From Trichobilharzia szidati (taxonomy: Eukaryota; Platyhelminthes; Trematoda; Strigeidida; Schistosomatidae), in the NCBI GenBank assembly GCA_944472155.2, contig OX235272.1, forward strand, positions 80,048,020-80,112,019: a stretch of 64,000 nt of DNA, written 5' to 3'. The notes below the pieces were generated by a model, which searched no databases, was not told the origin of the DNA, and worked only from the letters and a program-made list of their open reading frames with translations. The number at the start of each line of letters is the position of its first letter. The stretch's first letter is position 1. The position numbers and the translations under genes are program-made. This document shows, in pieces, positions 40,441-52,328 of the stretch.

Positions 40441-41520
40441 TTCCATTTTGGAATTATACTCTACCACAGTGCACAAGTTCTAAACTTATATCAATAATAT
40501 TCCACCACCGCATTCAGCTAATAGATATGTAGACTTTAATTGATCTCATTCGTTGTCTGTAAAGGCGAGCTTAGTTAAGTGTCTGACAAACCGAGCAGTA
40601 GCACTAAGCAGTACAAGAAAAGACCTACATGATGAAATGAAACAGATAGAAGAATAACTGGTTGGTGTTGAATAACTATGCTATGAAATTCTTTAGGAAG
40701 ATCAGAAAAGGTGAGAAGCAAAATGAAAATAATGGTGAAACTAATAACTATAACATAAATGAGAGAGAATATAAGACATCTACAGTCCTAGGATATAAGG
40801 AGGGGACATCTGAGACCCTTCCTACGTAGAATTCTCAATAAAGTAGGAATTAGAGTGGCATTCCAACCTACAAACTCACTCAGGGACAAGGTCTGTAGGC
40901 TAAAGGCCCCTGTGTGTTGACCCAATTAAACAAAATAATATAATTTACAAAATACCTTACAATGACTGTGAGTTAAGTTAACTACATAGGTCAAACTAGT
41001 AGATCGGGGGTAGTTAGATTGTCAAAACATAAGAATTTAGTTAAAGTTAGAATGACTGACTCCACGAAGATAAGTAATTTAGAAGGAACCTCAGCAGTTG
41101 CACTGCATGCATTAACACACAACCACACAATAGGGTGGGAGGGAGAGGGTTAACATTCTCGGAAGTAATGTAGGTAGGTGGAGAGACGTTGATTACTGAA
41201 TATTTGTTCACAGAATCTACACCCAACACATGCAATAAGAATGACTCATCACTCCTACCAGATATATAGAAAATACTACTACCAATCAAGTCAAGCTATG
41301 AAAAATAGTGGAATTATATTATATTATTATTATTATTATATAAAAGATGTGTGAGTAAATTGATATGATGATGAGCAATCAACTGTGTTCGAAACCTGGT
41401 CATCAGTAAATATTGCTGCGTAACACTGTGGGACTTCATCAAAATAAATTTTCTCCATAATGGAATTATACTCTACCACAGTGCGCAAGTTCTATTCTTA
41501 TATCAGTTTCTATATTTTAC
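40441..41520 (+). mobile_element. PLE-1 second copy with direct terminal repeats
   Basis: The endonuclease end resembles the 5640-7050 copy (frames broken: KAPCVLTQLNKIIYKIPYND, SKHKNLVKVRMTDSTKIS, a WRDVDY end near 41200). GGAATTATACTCTACCACAG occurs at both 40448-40467 and 41462-41481 with matching flanks. This is the arrangement expected of pseudo-LTRs in tandem Penelope-like elements. A hammerhead-like string lies near 41352-41400 (ATGATGAGC ... CGAAAC), with the first core base changed. Confidence 0.65.
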
Positions 41521-41584
41521 TTATCAATTAAAATGGTGTAATTTATTACATATAGAGGGGAACAAAGCCTTCGTTAAGTTGATG

Positions 41585-41765
41585 GTGGCTAGCAGCAGAA
41601 TCCAGAATGTTCATTTTGCCCTGTTTGGGACTCATCATATGAATATACCTGTATCATTAATGAGTGATGGTATTCCCAGTGGGACTCGAACCTAATACCC
41701 ATCGTTTCAAGAGTGAAGGTGTTATCCACTATTCAAACAGAATCACGCTTCTTGTACAATAGATA
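41585..41765 (-). mobile_element. SINE-B copy, degenerate hammerhead
   Basis: On the minus strand: decayed tRNA-like head with TTAGGTTCGAGTCCC (B-box-like), then a hammerhead with core ATGATGAG, stem-loop GTCCCAAACAGGGC, and AAAA where GAAA is required, then CTGGATTCTGCTGCTAGCC. Loss of the conserved G should abolish cleavage. Confidence 0.72.
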
Positions 41766-41989
41766 TTAGTTCTTTTTTCTTTTTGATTGGACACTAGTCA
41801 GTAACTAGTGTAATGTGTTTAGTCCTTTCTTTGGTACAGACTGAATTCTACCAGTCAAGCTTGCAATGTGGCCATCAAGTTAGGTGGCTCGCCATCACGG
41901 TGCACTGTGAATTGTTGGTATTAGATGGTTGGAGGTAATCGGCCACAGGAAGCCTTGCTTGACCTAGGTTTCGTGCTAGTTGACACTCA

Positions 41990-42105
41990 CTAGTCAGCAG
42001 GGCGTATCTGCAACCGCGAAGGAACTCATTTCCCTTCTGAGATTCGAACCCGCGTCACCCAGTGAGTGCTGCAGTAAGATATATTACCCTGAACTATTCA
42101 GACTC
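41990..42105 (-). mobile_element. tRNA-like SINE head, unassigned family
   Basis: The minus strand carries CGCGGGTTCGAATCTC (B-box-like) preceded by a weak A-box-like segment near 42085-42100. The extent is uncertain. Confidence 0.5.
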
Positions 42106-42264
42106 GCGATTGACTTCCTGTAGGACTGATTGTATTGGATATTTTGGATTGGAATTACTTCTTATTTGTGGAAGTTATTATTTCAATTCTCCGTTGAATA
42201 ACTGAGGTAACGCTACAGCATTTCAAACGATAAGTACTGAATTCGAGTCACAATGGGGGAACGC

Positions 42265-42420
42265 CATGGCTGGTGGTAATGCAGAGACACTCTGTCAGCT
42301 GACTAGTTCCAAGTACGGCGAAACATGCGTCTCGTGGATTCTGCTGTTCGTCATTGTCAAAGCTCTTCTACTTCTAGCCGAATTAGCATTTCGATTCAAT
42401 AAAATTAATTAGTGGGGAAT
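42265..42420 (+). mobile_element. SINE-B 3' part with degenerate hammerhead
   Basis: The plus strand has core CTGACTAG in place of CTGANGA-G, stem II TTCC...CGGC only partly paired, GAAAC, and GTGGATTCTGCTGTTCGTC closing stem I. The conserved G of the core reads T. The Sm-alpha-like tail follows. Confidence 0.65.
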
Positions 42421-42549
42421 TCAAATTTGTATTGTATTTCTGGACCACTTGGGAACTAGAAATGTTTTGTGCTACTTTACTTCAAAAAATAATGATGTGA
42501 TTGAACTGGTTGATATAGAGGCTTATGTAGCTGTAAGCTGTTTGTAAAG

Positions 42550-42980
42550 ATGGTCGACAGAGGATTACGTTGCTTCTGGAATACCTGCATAGACTCTGAT
42601 CACGTGCTAGTCCGCATACTCGCATGTCTGCAACAGAATGTACATGTACAGCAGGGAGCTACGAAACCACTACACCCCCAAGTTGACGAGAACACGTTGT
42701 CTGAGCTTGTCAGTGATACCCATCCTGAGAAAGCCTAGCGTCATAACCAGTCCACTGTAGGATCAGTGTAAAAGGATGTTGATAACCTGCAACCAAAGGT
42801 TATTAAATGTTAGTTGATTTCTGTTGCTTCGTCAGAACTGATACGAACATGACGTGGAGTCAAAGCTGTTCAAGTGCAAGCTGACTAAGAGCTTCTCCAA
42901 TGATAGTGATGAATAGTAATGGGCGACAAAGGTGAGAGGGATGGAAAAGGAATTGGCAGTTGGTAATACCAAACAGTTAT
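42550..42980 (+). mobile_element. LINE-B internal fragment
   Basis: The frame 42550-42738 reads FWNTCIDSDHVLVRILACLQ and DTHPEKA, matching the end of the endonuclease domain of LINE-B (FWNTCVDTDHALVRARVCL, CAHPEEA). The match continues in broken frame to about 42980. Confidence 0.75.
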
Positions 42981-43659
42981 TTACACTCACTGGGGACTAT
43001 TATTATTAGTTGCTTGCAGTCTGAGTGGAGTGGGCTTAAGAAGTACATGTGGATTGTTTTCTGGTCTCACATCAGCTATAGCTAGCAGTTTTCATTTCCT
43101 CTCTACAGGATCACGTCTAGGTCACCTTTGTACGTCCAGTTCACCACTTCTCATTTGAACCTATCGTGTGATGTCATTTAAGTGTCTCCTTCAATATCCT
43201 TGATTAGTTTTATCTGCGTTGACCCCTTCCCGGATAGCAATCTTTTCGCCTGATATAATGTTGTCATGTCTCTCTTACTTGTAGCCTGTCGTGCTACAAT
43301 TTGCCAATGTGTCATAAAATTGTTTTGAATCTTCTTCTTGTTTAAGATGTCCACACAAGTTTCCTTCTACATTGCTGTCAGACAGTGCCAGTGTTTCTCC
43401 ATGAAGGTTTCGTCAGTGATGTTACCTAATATCTCTGAATTTTCCCTGTGATCGTGATCACAAATAAATAATGTGCATGTAGTACTTGACACTTTGGTAG
43501 AATATTAGGTAAGTTTATCTTGAATATGACACAGCGATTCAGTATTAACAACTGGATGACGTTTCGAGTAGAATTTATTCCTCATAATCATATGAATTTA
43601 GTCACACGGTTTCACAATATGTCTTATATATATTTGCTCTCTTCTTGTCTATCCAACTT
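42981..43659. other. No recognisable feature
   Basis: No motif was seen. Short frames only. Confidence 0.35.
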
Positions 43660-43870
43660 CCCTTTGTTGTTTTCTGGCACTTTTCATTTCTCCGGTATCG
43701 GTGTTGCGTCATTCCGATTGCACGTTTGTGGTGTTGAATCGACAAACAAAGCTTCAGTGATTAACCTCTCTCTCTCTCCACCTAACTATATTACTTGTTA
43801 CTATTCTCATCTTGTCCCACTCACCCTATTTTGTGAAAACATGCAAGTGAATGTACACTACAATGGGTGA
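43660..43870 (-). mobile_element. PLE-1 C-terminal fragment
   Basis: The complement is similar to 41100-41285 (end of PLE-1), including the TGTTGAATCGACAAACAAAG-type block on the plus strand. Confidence 0.55.
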
Positions 43871-43939
43871 GCTTTTTTCTCGGCTATTTAACTTAGCGAG
43901 GACAATTATTCTATTCTACGAGAGCATTTGACCAACCGG

Positions 43940-44935
43940 TCCGATAATACCGAAATCTCACAAACAGGGACTTCCGTTGCGCCCTATTTCGGACGTTTCC
44001 GGATCTTCGTACCATCCAACTGCAAAATGGCTGGCAAAACTCATACAGCCTGTTAGACAACAAATTTCAAAATACTCACATAGTGACACGTTTGAATTCA
44101 TCGACTGTATCGAATATGTGAAAGTTGGTGACAACCGTATAATATCTCTTGATATGAAATGTCTCTTCACAAGTGTCCCGATTACAGAGACGATTTGTTT
44201 CTTATGTAAGTACTTGGAAGACAACGACTTGAATATCAGAATACCTACACCCAGGTTAAAAGAACTTCTACTTAGATGCACTTTGAACGTTCAATTGACA
44301 TTCAATGGTACTATTTATAGACAGCAACATGGTGTGACTATGGGCTCACCTTTGCACCCATTACTTGCAGATATTTTCATGGCAAGCTTGGAAAATGTTT
44401 CTTTGAAACTGACCATCTACAACTTCTCTCTGTACAAAAGGTACGTTGATGAGACTTTTATCGTCTGTCATAACAAACGGGACTTAAATAATGTCCTCCA
44501 GGCTTTTAATAGCTGCCACCCAGCCATTACCTTTACCATTAAAGCAGAAACCGGAGAGATAATCTCCTTTCTGGATGTCCGACTAACAAAGAGGAATGGT
44601 GGTACTCTAAAGAGATGAATATATCGAAAGCGTAGGTGGGACGGCCAGCTGACAACCTTTCAAAATCAGGTACCCATCAATCACAAGCAGAACCTGATAA
44701 TATCTCTTGCGATTAGAATCCGTAGAATATGCAGCCCCAAAGTAGTAGAAGAGTAGATCACCCTGTTGAGGAAGGCACTACTTGAGAACGGCTATCCACC
44801 ACGCTTTATAGATAAACTTATAAATCCGAAAATCAACAAAGAACACTTCATCTCTGTGCCGATGAAGATGCTATGCATCAATGTGTCGTTCAAAGCTGAC
44901 CTTGTTTTTGAACATCTCTAAAGATAAACTGTTGC
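43940..44935 (+). mobile_element. PLE-3 reverse transcriptase, palm mostly open
   Basis: Frame 43977-44618, readable from about 43945 (PKSHKQGLPLRPISD). It contains RIISLDMKCLFTSVPI (catalytic first Asp), GVTMGSPLHPLLADIFMASL, KRYVDETFIV where Tyr-Val-Asp-Asp reads Tyr-Val-Asp-Glu, FNSCHPAITF and FLDVRLTKRNGGT. A stop at 44616-44618 is followed by the linker in broken frame (NLIISLAIRIRRICSPKV) to about 44930. The nuclease part is absent. The Asp to Glu change and the stops indicate inactivity. Confidence 0.85.
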
Positions 44936-45103
44936 ATCTGACCGTTTCTGTTTGTATCTACCTATTTACTTGCTCACATGAAGCGATATATATATATACA
45001 TAGGTTGTTCGATACGTGTTTTATCGAAAAAAGTCGAAGGACATTATCCCACATGGCTATGAAAAGTTAACGATGGATCAATGTATTAAATGCAAATATG
45101 TAG

Positions 45104-47788
45104 ATGTACGGAAAGGTAGCCCATGTGTCAAACAAGCCGCCATCTATATCCAGAAGGGAAAGAGCTGGAGGTGTTGCAACTTTCATTCATTCTCAGTGGT
45201 CAACTTCAAACAATGTATGTTTTTCTTTCTCTAGTGACTTTATTGATTGTATAACAGTCAAATGTCGTCCAAAACACTTATCCAAATTTATATACGTCCT
45301 CATCTCAAACATTTATGTTACTCCTGGCTGTTCCGCCTCGGATCTATCTGATTTTGCCGATGAATTCACAGCACTCGCTGTTACACATCTTGAAAACTCT
45401 TTATCAGTTGTCACAGGAGATTTCAATACCTGTGACTGTTCTTTTCTTGAATCATTAGGTCATGTCAATATTGTTAAATTTCCAACTCGACTTAATAAAA
45501 CACTGGATCTAGTATTTATTAATGATGCGGAAATACATGAAGCACGCAGACGTACTCCTATAATGAACTCTGATCATTGTATTATCCGGATATTACATAA
45601 GATATATAGCAGATCTCCTTCAAATATCCTCCCAAATCTGTCCAGAAAAACACAACAAAGATGTTACTCACAAGAAAATATGCTCCAACTAAGATGTATG
45701 TTAATTGACAGAAACTGGGATCTTTTCACCCAACACACACTGGATGATACTATTTCCAATCTGACTGACTATCTTAAATTCTGTCTTGATGGATGCTTTT
45801 CAAAAGAATGGACCGTTTCTCTTCCCCTTGTAACAACAGAAGACAAGGACCAGGCAACAGATCGTCTATTAAGGAAAATCAACACATATTTATAGATTTT
45901 AACGTACATTACTGTAGATTATTGTTAGTAGAAAATACAGTCTTTTGATTGGTTGTTTCTCACAGAAAGTTAACGTTTCATCTCTTTGTGGCTGTGTCAG
46001 ATCATCCATATGCTAACTGTATCCGCCTACGCAAAGCCTTTGTTCTCATTTTCTCACCACCAATATTGTGGACATAAACACTGACGTCAATTACAGTCTA
46101 CCAACTTTGGCTAGCAGCCAGCTCTCACCACACCCCACCTCAAAATGCTTCGAATAGGAAAAGAGAGACTGTACAAGACTAAGCATAAATCTGGTCTTAG
46201 GAGGATAAACATCCAAATTAAATCCGAAATCAATATTTATAATCTAAGAATTTTGTCATGTAAAACTCCTGGGAACATGTGGAAGCTTTTCAGAGAAATT
46301 ACAGGTTGTGGTAAGCATAGTACTTGTGCCCCCTCTATTGATGTAAATACTCTTAATAGATCTTTTATCCGCCCTCCTAATGTACCTTTTAGCTTCAATG
46401 TAACAAATAACATGACCAGTGACTTTCATAGTTTTAAAACTTCTGATGTTCTTAAATGTTTAAAATCTCTTAAACTTTCCCAGAGGCTAGGCCCTGATGG
46501 TATACCTGCCATTGTCCTAAGGAAATGTGCTGACATTTTAAGTAACCCACTTACAAACATCTTCAATACTTCTTTTTCTAATAATGTTGTACCTTCTCTG
46601 TGGAAAGATATTAAAATCATCCCTGTACCCAAGTCAGGTTCTGGTAATAATGTGAAGTTTAGACCTATCGCTATTACCTGTCCTTTTTTGAAACTAATGG
46701 AGAAATTATTATTACTAAAACTTGTTCCTTCCCTAAGCTTCTCAAACGACCCAAAGCAGTCCACTTACAAACAGGGTAGAAGTACTTTAGACGCTGCTGC
46801 TGTGTTTCATCACAACATTGTATCTTCCTTAGACAAAGGGGCCAACTATGTCCGTTGTAAGTTCCTTGATTATACATCTGCTTTCGACTCTGTACCTAGA
46901 GGCCTTTTATTAAACAAGCTTAGCCTTACACAAACTGAATCCTGGGCTATCAACTGGCTGCACTCTTACTTCTCTAATAGGATGCAGTACACGGTATATA
47001 ATGGTGTATCTTCCTCTCCTTTGTTTACTGAAGCTGGAGTTCCTCAGGGTGCTGTTCTCTCTCCATTTCTCTTTTCCTTCTTCTTACATGACTTACCTTT
47101 TCAGACGAAATCAACTTCGTCAAATATGCAGGTGACCTGACTGTTTCGCTTCTCGTTAAGTCTCAGTCAGGCTGTTTCAAATTAAATAGCTTCATGTCGG
47201 ACATCAGTCAGTGGCCTAAACTAAATGGCCTCATCCTGAATTCCTCAAAATGTCAGACTGTTGACTTCTCCTTTAGGCATTAACGAGATCTACAAACACC
47301 AGTAAGTACTCATGAAGCCTGTTGCATTGAGGGGACTAAAATTGAAACTAAGTCTACTGCAAAATACCTCAGTCTAGTTCTATCTTCCGACCTTACTTGG
47401 ACATCTCGTATCCTAGCGATTTCTAAGAAAGTGTTCTGTCTAATCTACTACATTAAGAAACTTAGACAATCTGGAATCACCCAACCTCTACTTTCACAAT
47501 TTGTCAACTCTTGTATCTTACCTATTCTACTTTACTGCTCCCCGTTAGTCTTTCCTGGTCTACTAAAAAAGGACTACACCATCCCGAGAAGGATGTTGAA
47601 GGTAGTTAGCAGGACTAGTGGTGTAAAACTCAGTCAGCTCGTCACTGTATTAGTTGAAAAGCATCTGAATACATGCGAAAAATGATCTAAAACCAAACTC
47701 CCTCTATTCCCAACTCTCGCCTTGTATGTCATCAAGTAGAACCAGAAATCAGTATAAAACAATTTATGCTCGTACAACCAAGTACAGA
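45104..47788 (+). mobile_element. LINE-D (CR1/Jockey-like), endonuclease and RT, split by the gypsy array
   Basis: Frame 45104-45895: APE endonuclease with SVVTGDFNTCDC, DLVFIND and MNSDHCII. Frame 46145-47140: reverse transcriptase with RLGPDGIPAIVLRK, IKIIPVPKSGSG, FRPIAI, FLDYTSAFDSVPRG and GVPQGAVLSPFLFSFF. A frame break near 47130 precedes the catalytic block. Later frames run to 47788 (ISKKVFCLIYYIKKLRQSGI, SCILPILLYC). Repeat Y (45830-46143) interrupts the stretch between the two domains. The last part lies at 59958-60240 beyond the gypsy array. Confidence 0.85.
45830..46143 (+). repeat. Repeat Y, copy 2, inserted in LINE-D
   Basis: Similar to 26660-26985. It breaks the LINE-D frame between endonuclease and reverse transcriptase and supplies the stop at 45895. 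Confidence 0.65.
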
Positions 47789-47792
47789 AACT
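47789..47792 (+). repeat. Target-site duplication AACT, left copy
   Basis: AACT immediately precedes the 5' LTR and recurs at 59954-59957 after the last LTR. Four-base duplications suit this group of Ty3/gypsy elements. Confidence 0.85.
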
Positions 47793-48173
47793 TGTAGTGT
47801 ACACTGTACATTCGAATTTTTGTTTGAATGAACTCATCTGACCTTTAACCCCCCTTCCACTTTGGATTCGTGAATCTCCTGTACGGTTTCGGTTTCGCTC
47901 TCTCGCTGTGCTTTCATCCAGCACACTCTCCGAGCTGACCACCGTCTCACCTGCAGATAAGTGTATACCTCTTATTTCTTATCAAATTCCATATCTCTTT
48001 TGTGTAAATACAATTCTGTTCCAGTCACACTTGCCATCTCAAGTCTTTTAACCTTGATTCCGTTCGTTAGTACTTGCACGCTATGCAGAGTACGATTAAG
48101 GCCATAAGCGGTGAAGAAGTTTTGTAGGAGTGGTTATTTTTAGGTCGAAGTTAACCCAAGTCCAACTCTTACA
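47793..48173 (+). repeat. Gypsy-A LTR 1 (outer 5')
   Basis: 381 bp, starts TGTAGTG and ends CTTACA. It differs from LTR 2 at four positions that I can see and from LTR 3 at three. Confidence 0.95.
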
Positions 48174-48175
48174 AG

Positions 48176-48193
48176 TGGTGAGCCCGTGTTTTC
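48176..48193 (+). promoter_or_regulatory. Gypsy-A primer-binding site, candidate
   Basis: TGGTGAGCCCGTGTTTTC begins two bases after the LTR. TGG matches the CCA end of a tRNA. The tRNA identity is not determined. Confidence 0.6.
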
Positions 48194-48342
48194 ACCGTTT
48201 GCCTACTTAGTAGCCTAACGTGTAAATAGTCCTTTTTCATATTGGCAATTTGTTTGTCACACAGAGTTGTAAAATTTTACTTGCCTTGTTTTTACTCATA
48301 TTTTTTGTTATCATTTTATTAATATATCGTCCCGTGTGCAGA

Positions 48343-49176
48343 ATGGCTGACAACAGTTCCGCCTCAGAAATGGCTATCACCTTGCAACTCCATACCTTCT
48401 GGACTCATCATCCTGTTGCATGGTTCGACCACATCGAAGCTATGTTCGCCCTACGACATATACACTCACAAGAGACTAAGGTGAACCTGGTTATCGTAAG
48501 TCTTCCTGAGAACGTCGTGGAAGAAGTATCTGATGTCCTCGCGGACCGATCCCCGTGCTTGTACGAGCGTCTCAAGCAGGCGTTAATTAAGCGCGTTGCA
48601 TTTACCGACCAACAGAAAGTGCAGGAACTATTCAGAGATGTTCAGCTGGGTGATAGAAATCCCACTCAACTGTTACGTTAGATGAAACAGTTGGTGGCTG
48701 ACTTCAAAATAGACGACGCCTTCTTAAAACAGCTGTGGTTACAACGATTACCACAGGCGATTCAGACCATTTTAGCTCCAATCAACCATTCCCCCTTATC
48801 TGAACTAGCTGAAGCAGCCGATAGAGTAGTAGAGACTACTACATCCAACACGAACATTTCGGCTGCCGTTACCCCTAGTCCCACGCAGACTAAGAACTCC
48901 TCTGCCGAGGGGTCATCAAACGTTGATGTGGTGGCCCACATAACTAAGTTATATGAGGAGATATGTAAGTTAAGACTCGATATGAGATCTAGAGGTCGCT
49001 CAAATAGCCACACCAGCTCGACTCGTGGTAGATCTTCTTCACGAGCTGGCAGCAGGCGTCGTAGGTCTCAAAATTCCCAACCTGGAGTGTGCTGCTATCA
49101 CCGGCGTTATGGTGACAAGGCCCAAAAGTGTACTCGCACGTGCACCTTCGATGTCCAGCAATCGGGAAACCAGTAA
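48343..49176 (+). pseudogene. gag: Gypsy-A gag, copy 1, one in-frame stop
   Basis: I place the start at the ATG at 48343 (MADNSSASEMAITLQL). The frame is open from 48250, but the first 31 codons are T-rich leader. A capsid-like helical region is followed by a Ser/Arg-rich tract and [18 protein letters not shown] near the end. This Cys-His-Cys-Cys knuckle is characteristic of CsRn1-type Ty3/gypsy elements. TAG at 48679-48681 interrupts at about residue 113. The pol frame overlaps the last ~49 nt in the -1 frame. Confidence 0.85.
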
Positions 49177-52100
49177 GCCAGCACGTATTGGCGACTAACG
49201 TCACTGGCGAACCAATTCCATGTCGCCCCTTCTATGTTACTGACCGTAACACTGGGACACGCTTCCTGGTTGACACTGGGGCGGAAGTTAGCTTGATTCC
49301 ACCAACATCTGAAGAGCGCCAGAAGCCACTTTCCTTACAGCTTCGTGCCGTAAACGGTTCGCCAATCACAACGTACGGTAAAAGGTTCCTAGATCTTAAC
49401 ATAGGCTTACGTAGATCATTTCGCTGGGTTTTCCTTGTGGCAGATGTAACTACCGGTATTATTGGCATGGATCTCTTGCAACATTATCAGCTACTGGTAG
49501 ATACTGGCAAACACAAATTGATCGATTCAGCTACAACCCTCTCGATCTCCGGTGTTGTGAAACACACACCTTCATTAAGTCCAGTATATTCAATCCCTGC
49601 CTCTAACGGCTCTTACGCTGATGTGCTCCAGTCCTTTGCCAACCTGTTCAAACCGGTTTCCAAACTTCCTTGTGTGACTTCTACTGTCATTCATCATATC
49701 GTGACAACTGGTCCACCTGTATTCGCGAAGCCACGGCGATTGTCCCCAAAAAAACTACAAGCCGTGAAGGCCGAATTCGAACATATGTTAGACATGGGGA
49801 TAATCCGTCCATCCAGCAGCCCGTGGTCTTCCCCTTTACATGTGGTGCCAAAGAATAACGGGATAGATTGGAGGCCGTGTGGCGACTACCGCAGGCTTAA
49901 TGCACAGACCGTGCCAGATCGCTACCCCGTACCACATATACATGACCTCACATCGTCACTAAAAGGTGTCACGGTATTCAGCAAACTGGACTTAACAAGA
50001 GCCTATCATCAGATTCCAGTTCATCCATACAATATTCCTAAAACGGCAGTGATCACCCCTTTTGGTCTTTTCGAATTCCTTCGAATGCCGTTCGGTCTCC
50101 GCAACGCCGCACAAACATTCCAGTGATTTATTCTCGATGTTTTACGCGGATTGGATTGCGCGTATGCCTGTCTGGATGATATTTTGGTAGCTAGTCCAGA
50201 TGAGGCAATACATCGTCTTCATTTGCAGGCTGTCTTCCAAAGGCTTACAACACACTCCCTCACGCTCAACTTAGCAAAGTGTGAGATAGGGGTCACGTCT
50301 TTGAATTTTTTGGGACACAGGATAAATAAGGATGGGATCTATCCGTTATCTGAACGGGTAGAGACTATCCAAAACTTTCCTCTACCCACATCCCTCAAAG
50401 CATTACGCACCTTTCTGGGAATGGTTAGCTACTGCCGTCGCTTTATTCCCCAATGCGCCCACATCTTGACCCCCTTGACTGATATGCTTCAGGGGAAAGG
50501 TAAGTCCATCGTATTCTCCGAGGAAGCCTTGACAGCCTTTGTAACTATCAATAAGGCTATTGCTGATGCCCCAGTGTTAGTTCACATGGACGTCCAGCTA
50601 CCGCTCAGCATTTCCGTCGATGCCTCTAACACTGCGATTGGAGCTGTCCTACAACAGCGTGTGTCCAATGCTTGGTCACCTATTGCTTTCTTTTCTCGTT
50701 AACTTACTGCATATGAATCTAGGTACAGCACTTTCGGTAGAGAACTTCTCGCTGTTTATGCCGCTGTCAAGCACTTTCGACATTTCGTGGAGGGCCGACA
50801 ATTCACTGTGTTCACAGACCACAAGCCCCTGACGTACGCCCTCCACACTACTACAGATAGATATTCTCCGCGCGAATTGCGTCACTTGGACTACATCTCA
50901 CAATTCACTTCGGACATTCGACATATTTCGGAGGTTGACAATGCTGTGGCGGACGCCTTGTCTAGGATATGTACCATGTCGGTGCCGCCAACCATTGACC
51001 TGAAACAAATGGCACAACGTCAGCTTACAGAGTTAGATCTCGATAAGCTCTCGTTAAATACCTCCTTACATATCAAGCATATACCGCTTGTTAATAGCGA
51101 GGGTACCATCCTCTGAGATCTGTCCACCGGCACCCCGAGACCCATCGTTCCACCTTCATTGCGCCGTACGGTATTCGATAGCCTCCACAACCTTTCCCAC
51201 CCAGGTATCAGGGCAACGGACAAACTAGTGTCAGCTAGATTTGTCTGGCCTGGTATAAATTGCGACGTGCGTATCTGGGCACGTGCCTGTGTGCCGTGTC
51301 AACGAGCTAAAGTCCACAAACACAACATCACTCCAGTGGGTTGCTTCTCCACACCCGATGCTCGCTTTAGTCACATACATCTAGATATAGTGGGTCCTCT
51401 ACCGCCATCAAATGGCCACTGTTACTTGTTGACATGTGTCGACCGGTTCACTCGTTGGCCAGAAGCTATTCCCATCGCCGACACGACCGCGGAAACCATT
51501 TGCCGAGTGTTCATGGAACGCTGGGTAGCTCAATTCGGATGCCCATCTTCGGTGACTACAGACCGCGGACAGCAGTTTGAATCAACCCACTTCAAGAAGC
51601 TCTTAGAGCTGCTGGGGTGCAAACGCATCCGAACAACCGCGTACCATCCAGCAGCAAATGGACTTGTAGAGCGTTTTCACCGCCAACTGAAAGCTTCGTT
51701 AATGGCTACCGAGAATACTAAATGGACCGAGTCCCTTCCCCTAGTTCTACTTAGCATCCGTTCCACGCTCAAAGCAGACTTACAGTGCACCTCCGCAGAG
51801 TTGGTGTTTGGTACCACCCTTCGTCTACCGGGTGAAATTATCTCACCTGAAAGTGGTGAGCCAAGTGTTACGGATGTACATTGTTATGCTCAGAACCTCA
51901 AGCGCCTTATGCAGCACCTGCAACCAACTCCCACACGCACACAAAACAAGAGAGTGCAAGTAGATGCTAGGCTCGATGACTGTACACACGTTTTTGTGCG
52001 TTGTGACGCCGTTCGTAGACCGTTACAACTCCCTTATGATGGACCATTCAAGGTCGTTAGTAGGAAAGAAAAATTTTTTGTTATTGATCGACTTGGCCGT

Positions 52101-52328
52101 CAAGACACCGTAAGTGTTGACAGACTTAAAGCGGCCCACATCGAAGAATCTTTACCCCTCACGCCTACACAACCAGCAACTACGCCTGCACCCACACCCC
52201 AGCCAAGTTCGATTGTTGAAAATCCTACTAAACCTATCAGTGCGCCAGATGCAACAAGTAAGGCAACAGTTACACGCACCGGACGGCGTGTGCACTGGCC
52301 TAAGCGATATTGCGAATTCGTTAACTAA
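49128..52328 (+). pseudogene. pol: Gypsy-A pol, copy 1 (protease-RT-RNase H-integrase), three in-frame stops
   Basis: Domains in one frame: protease [12 protein letters not shown] (~residue 42); RT with [31 protein letters not shown] and CLDDILVAS (the usual Tyr of YLDD is Cys); RNase H LSISVDASNTAIGAVL and FTVFTDHKPLTY; integrase with His-His-Cys-Cys (51187-51303), HLDIVGP, TTDRGQQFES and NGLVERFHRQ (D, D, E present). Stops: TGA 50124-50126 inside RT, TAA 50700-50702 inside RNase H, TGA 51114-51116 before integrase. All three recur in copy 2. No env was seen. Confidence 0.92.

Noticed and set aside
40192..40476. N-terminal 95 codons of the LINE-B open frame
   Set aside because: The distal codons translate PLE-1 end sequence and the element's own 5' leader; the frame is open there by chance.
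48250..48342. Hydrophobic 31-codon N-terminal extension of gag (signal-peptide-like)
   Set aside because: T-rich leader; the ATG at 48343 begins a gag-like sequence and is the more likely start.
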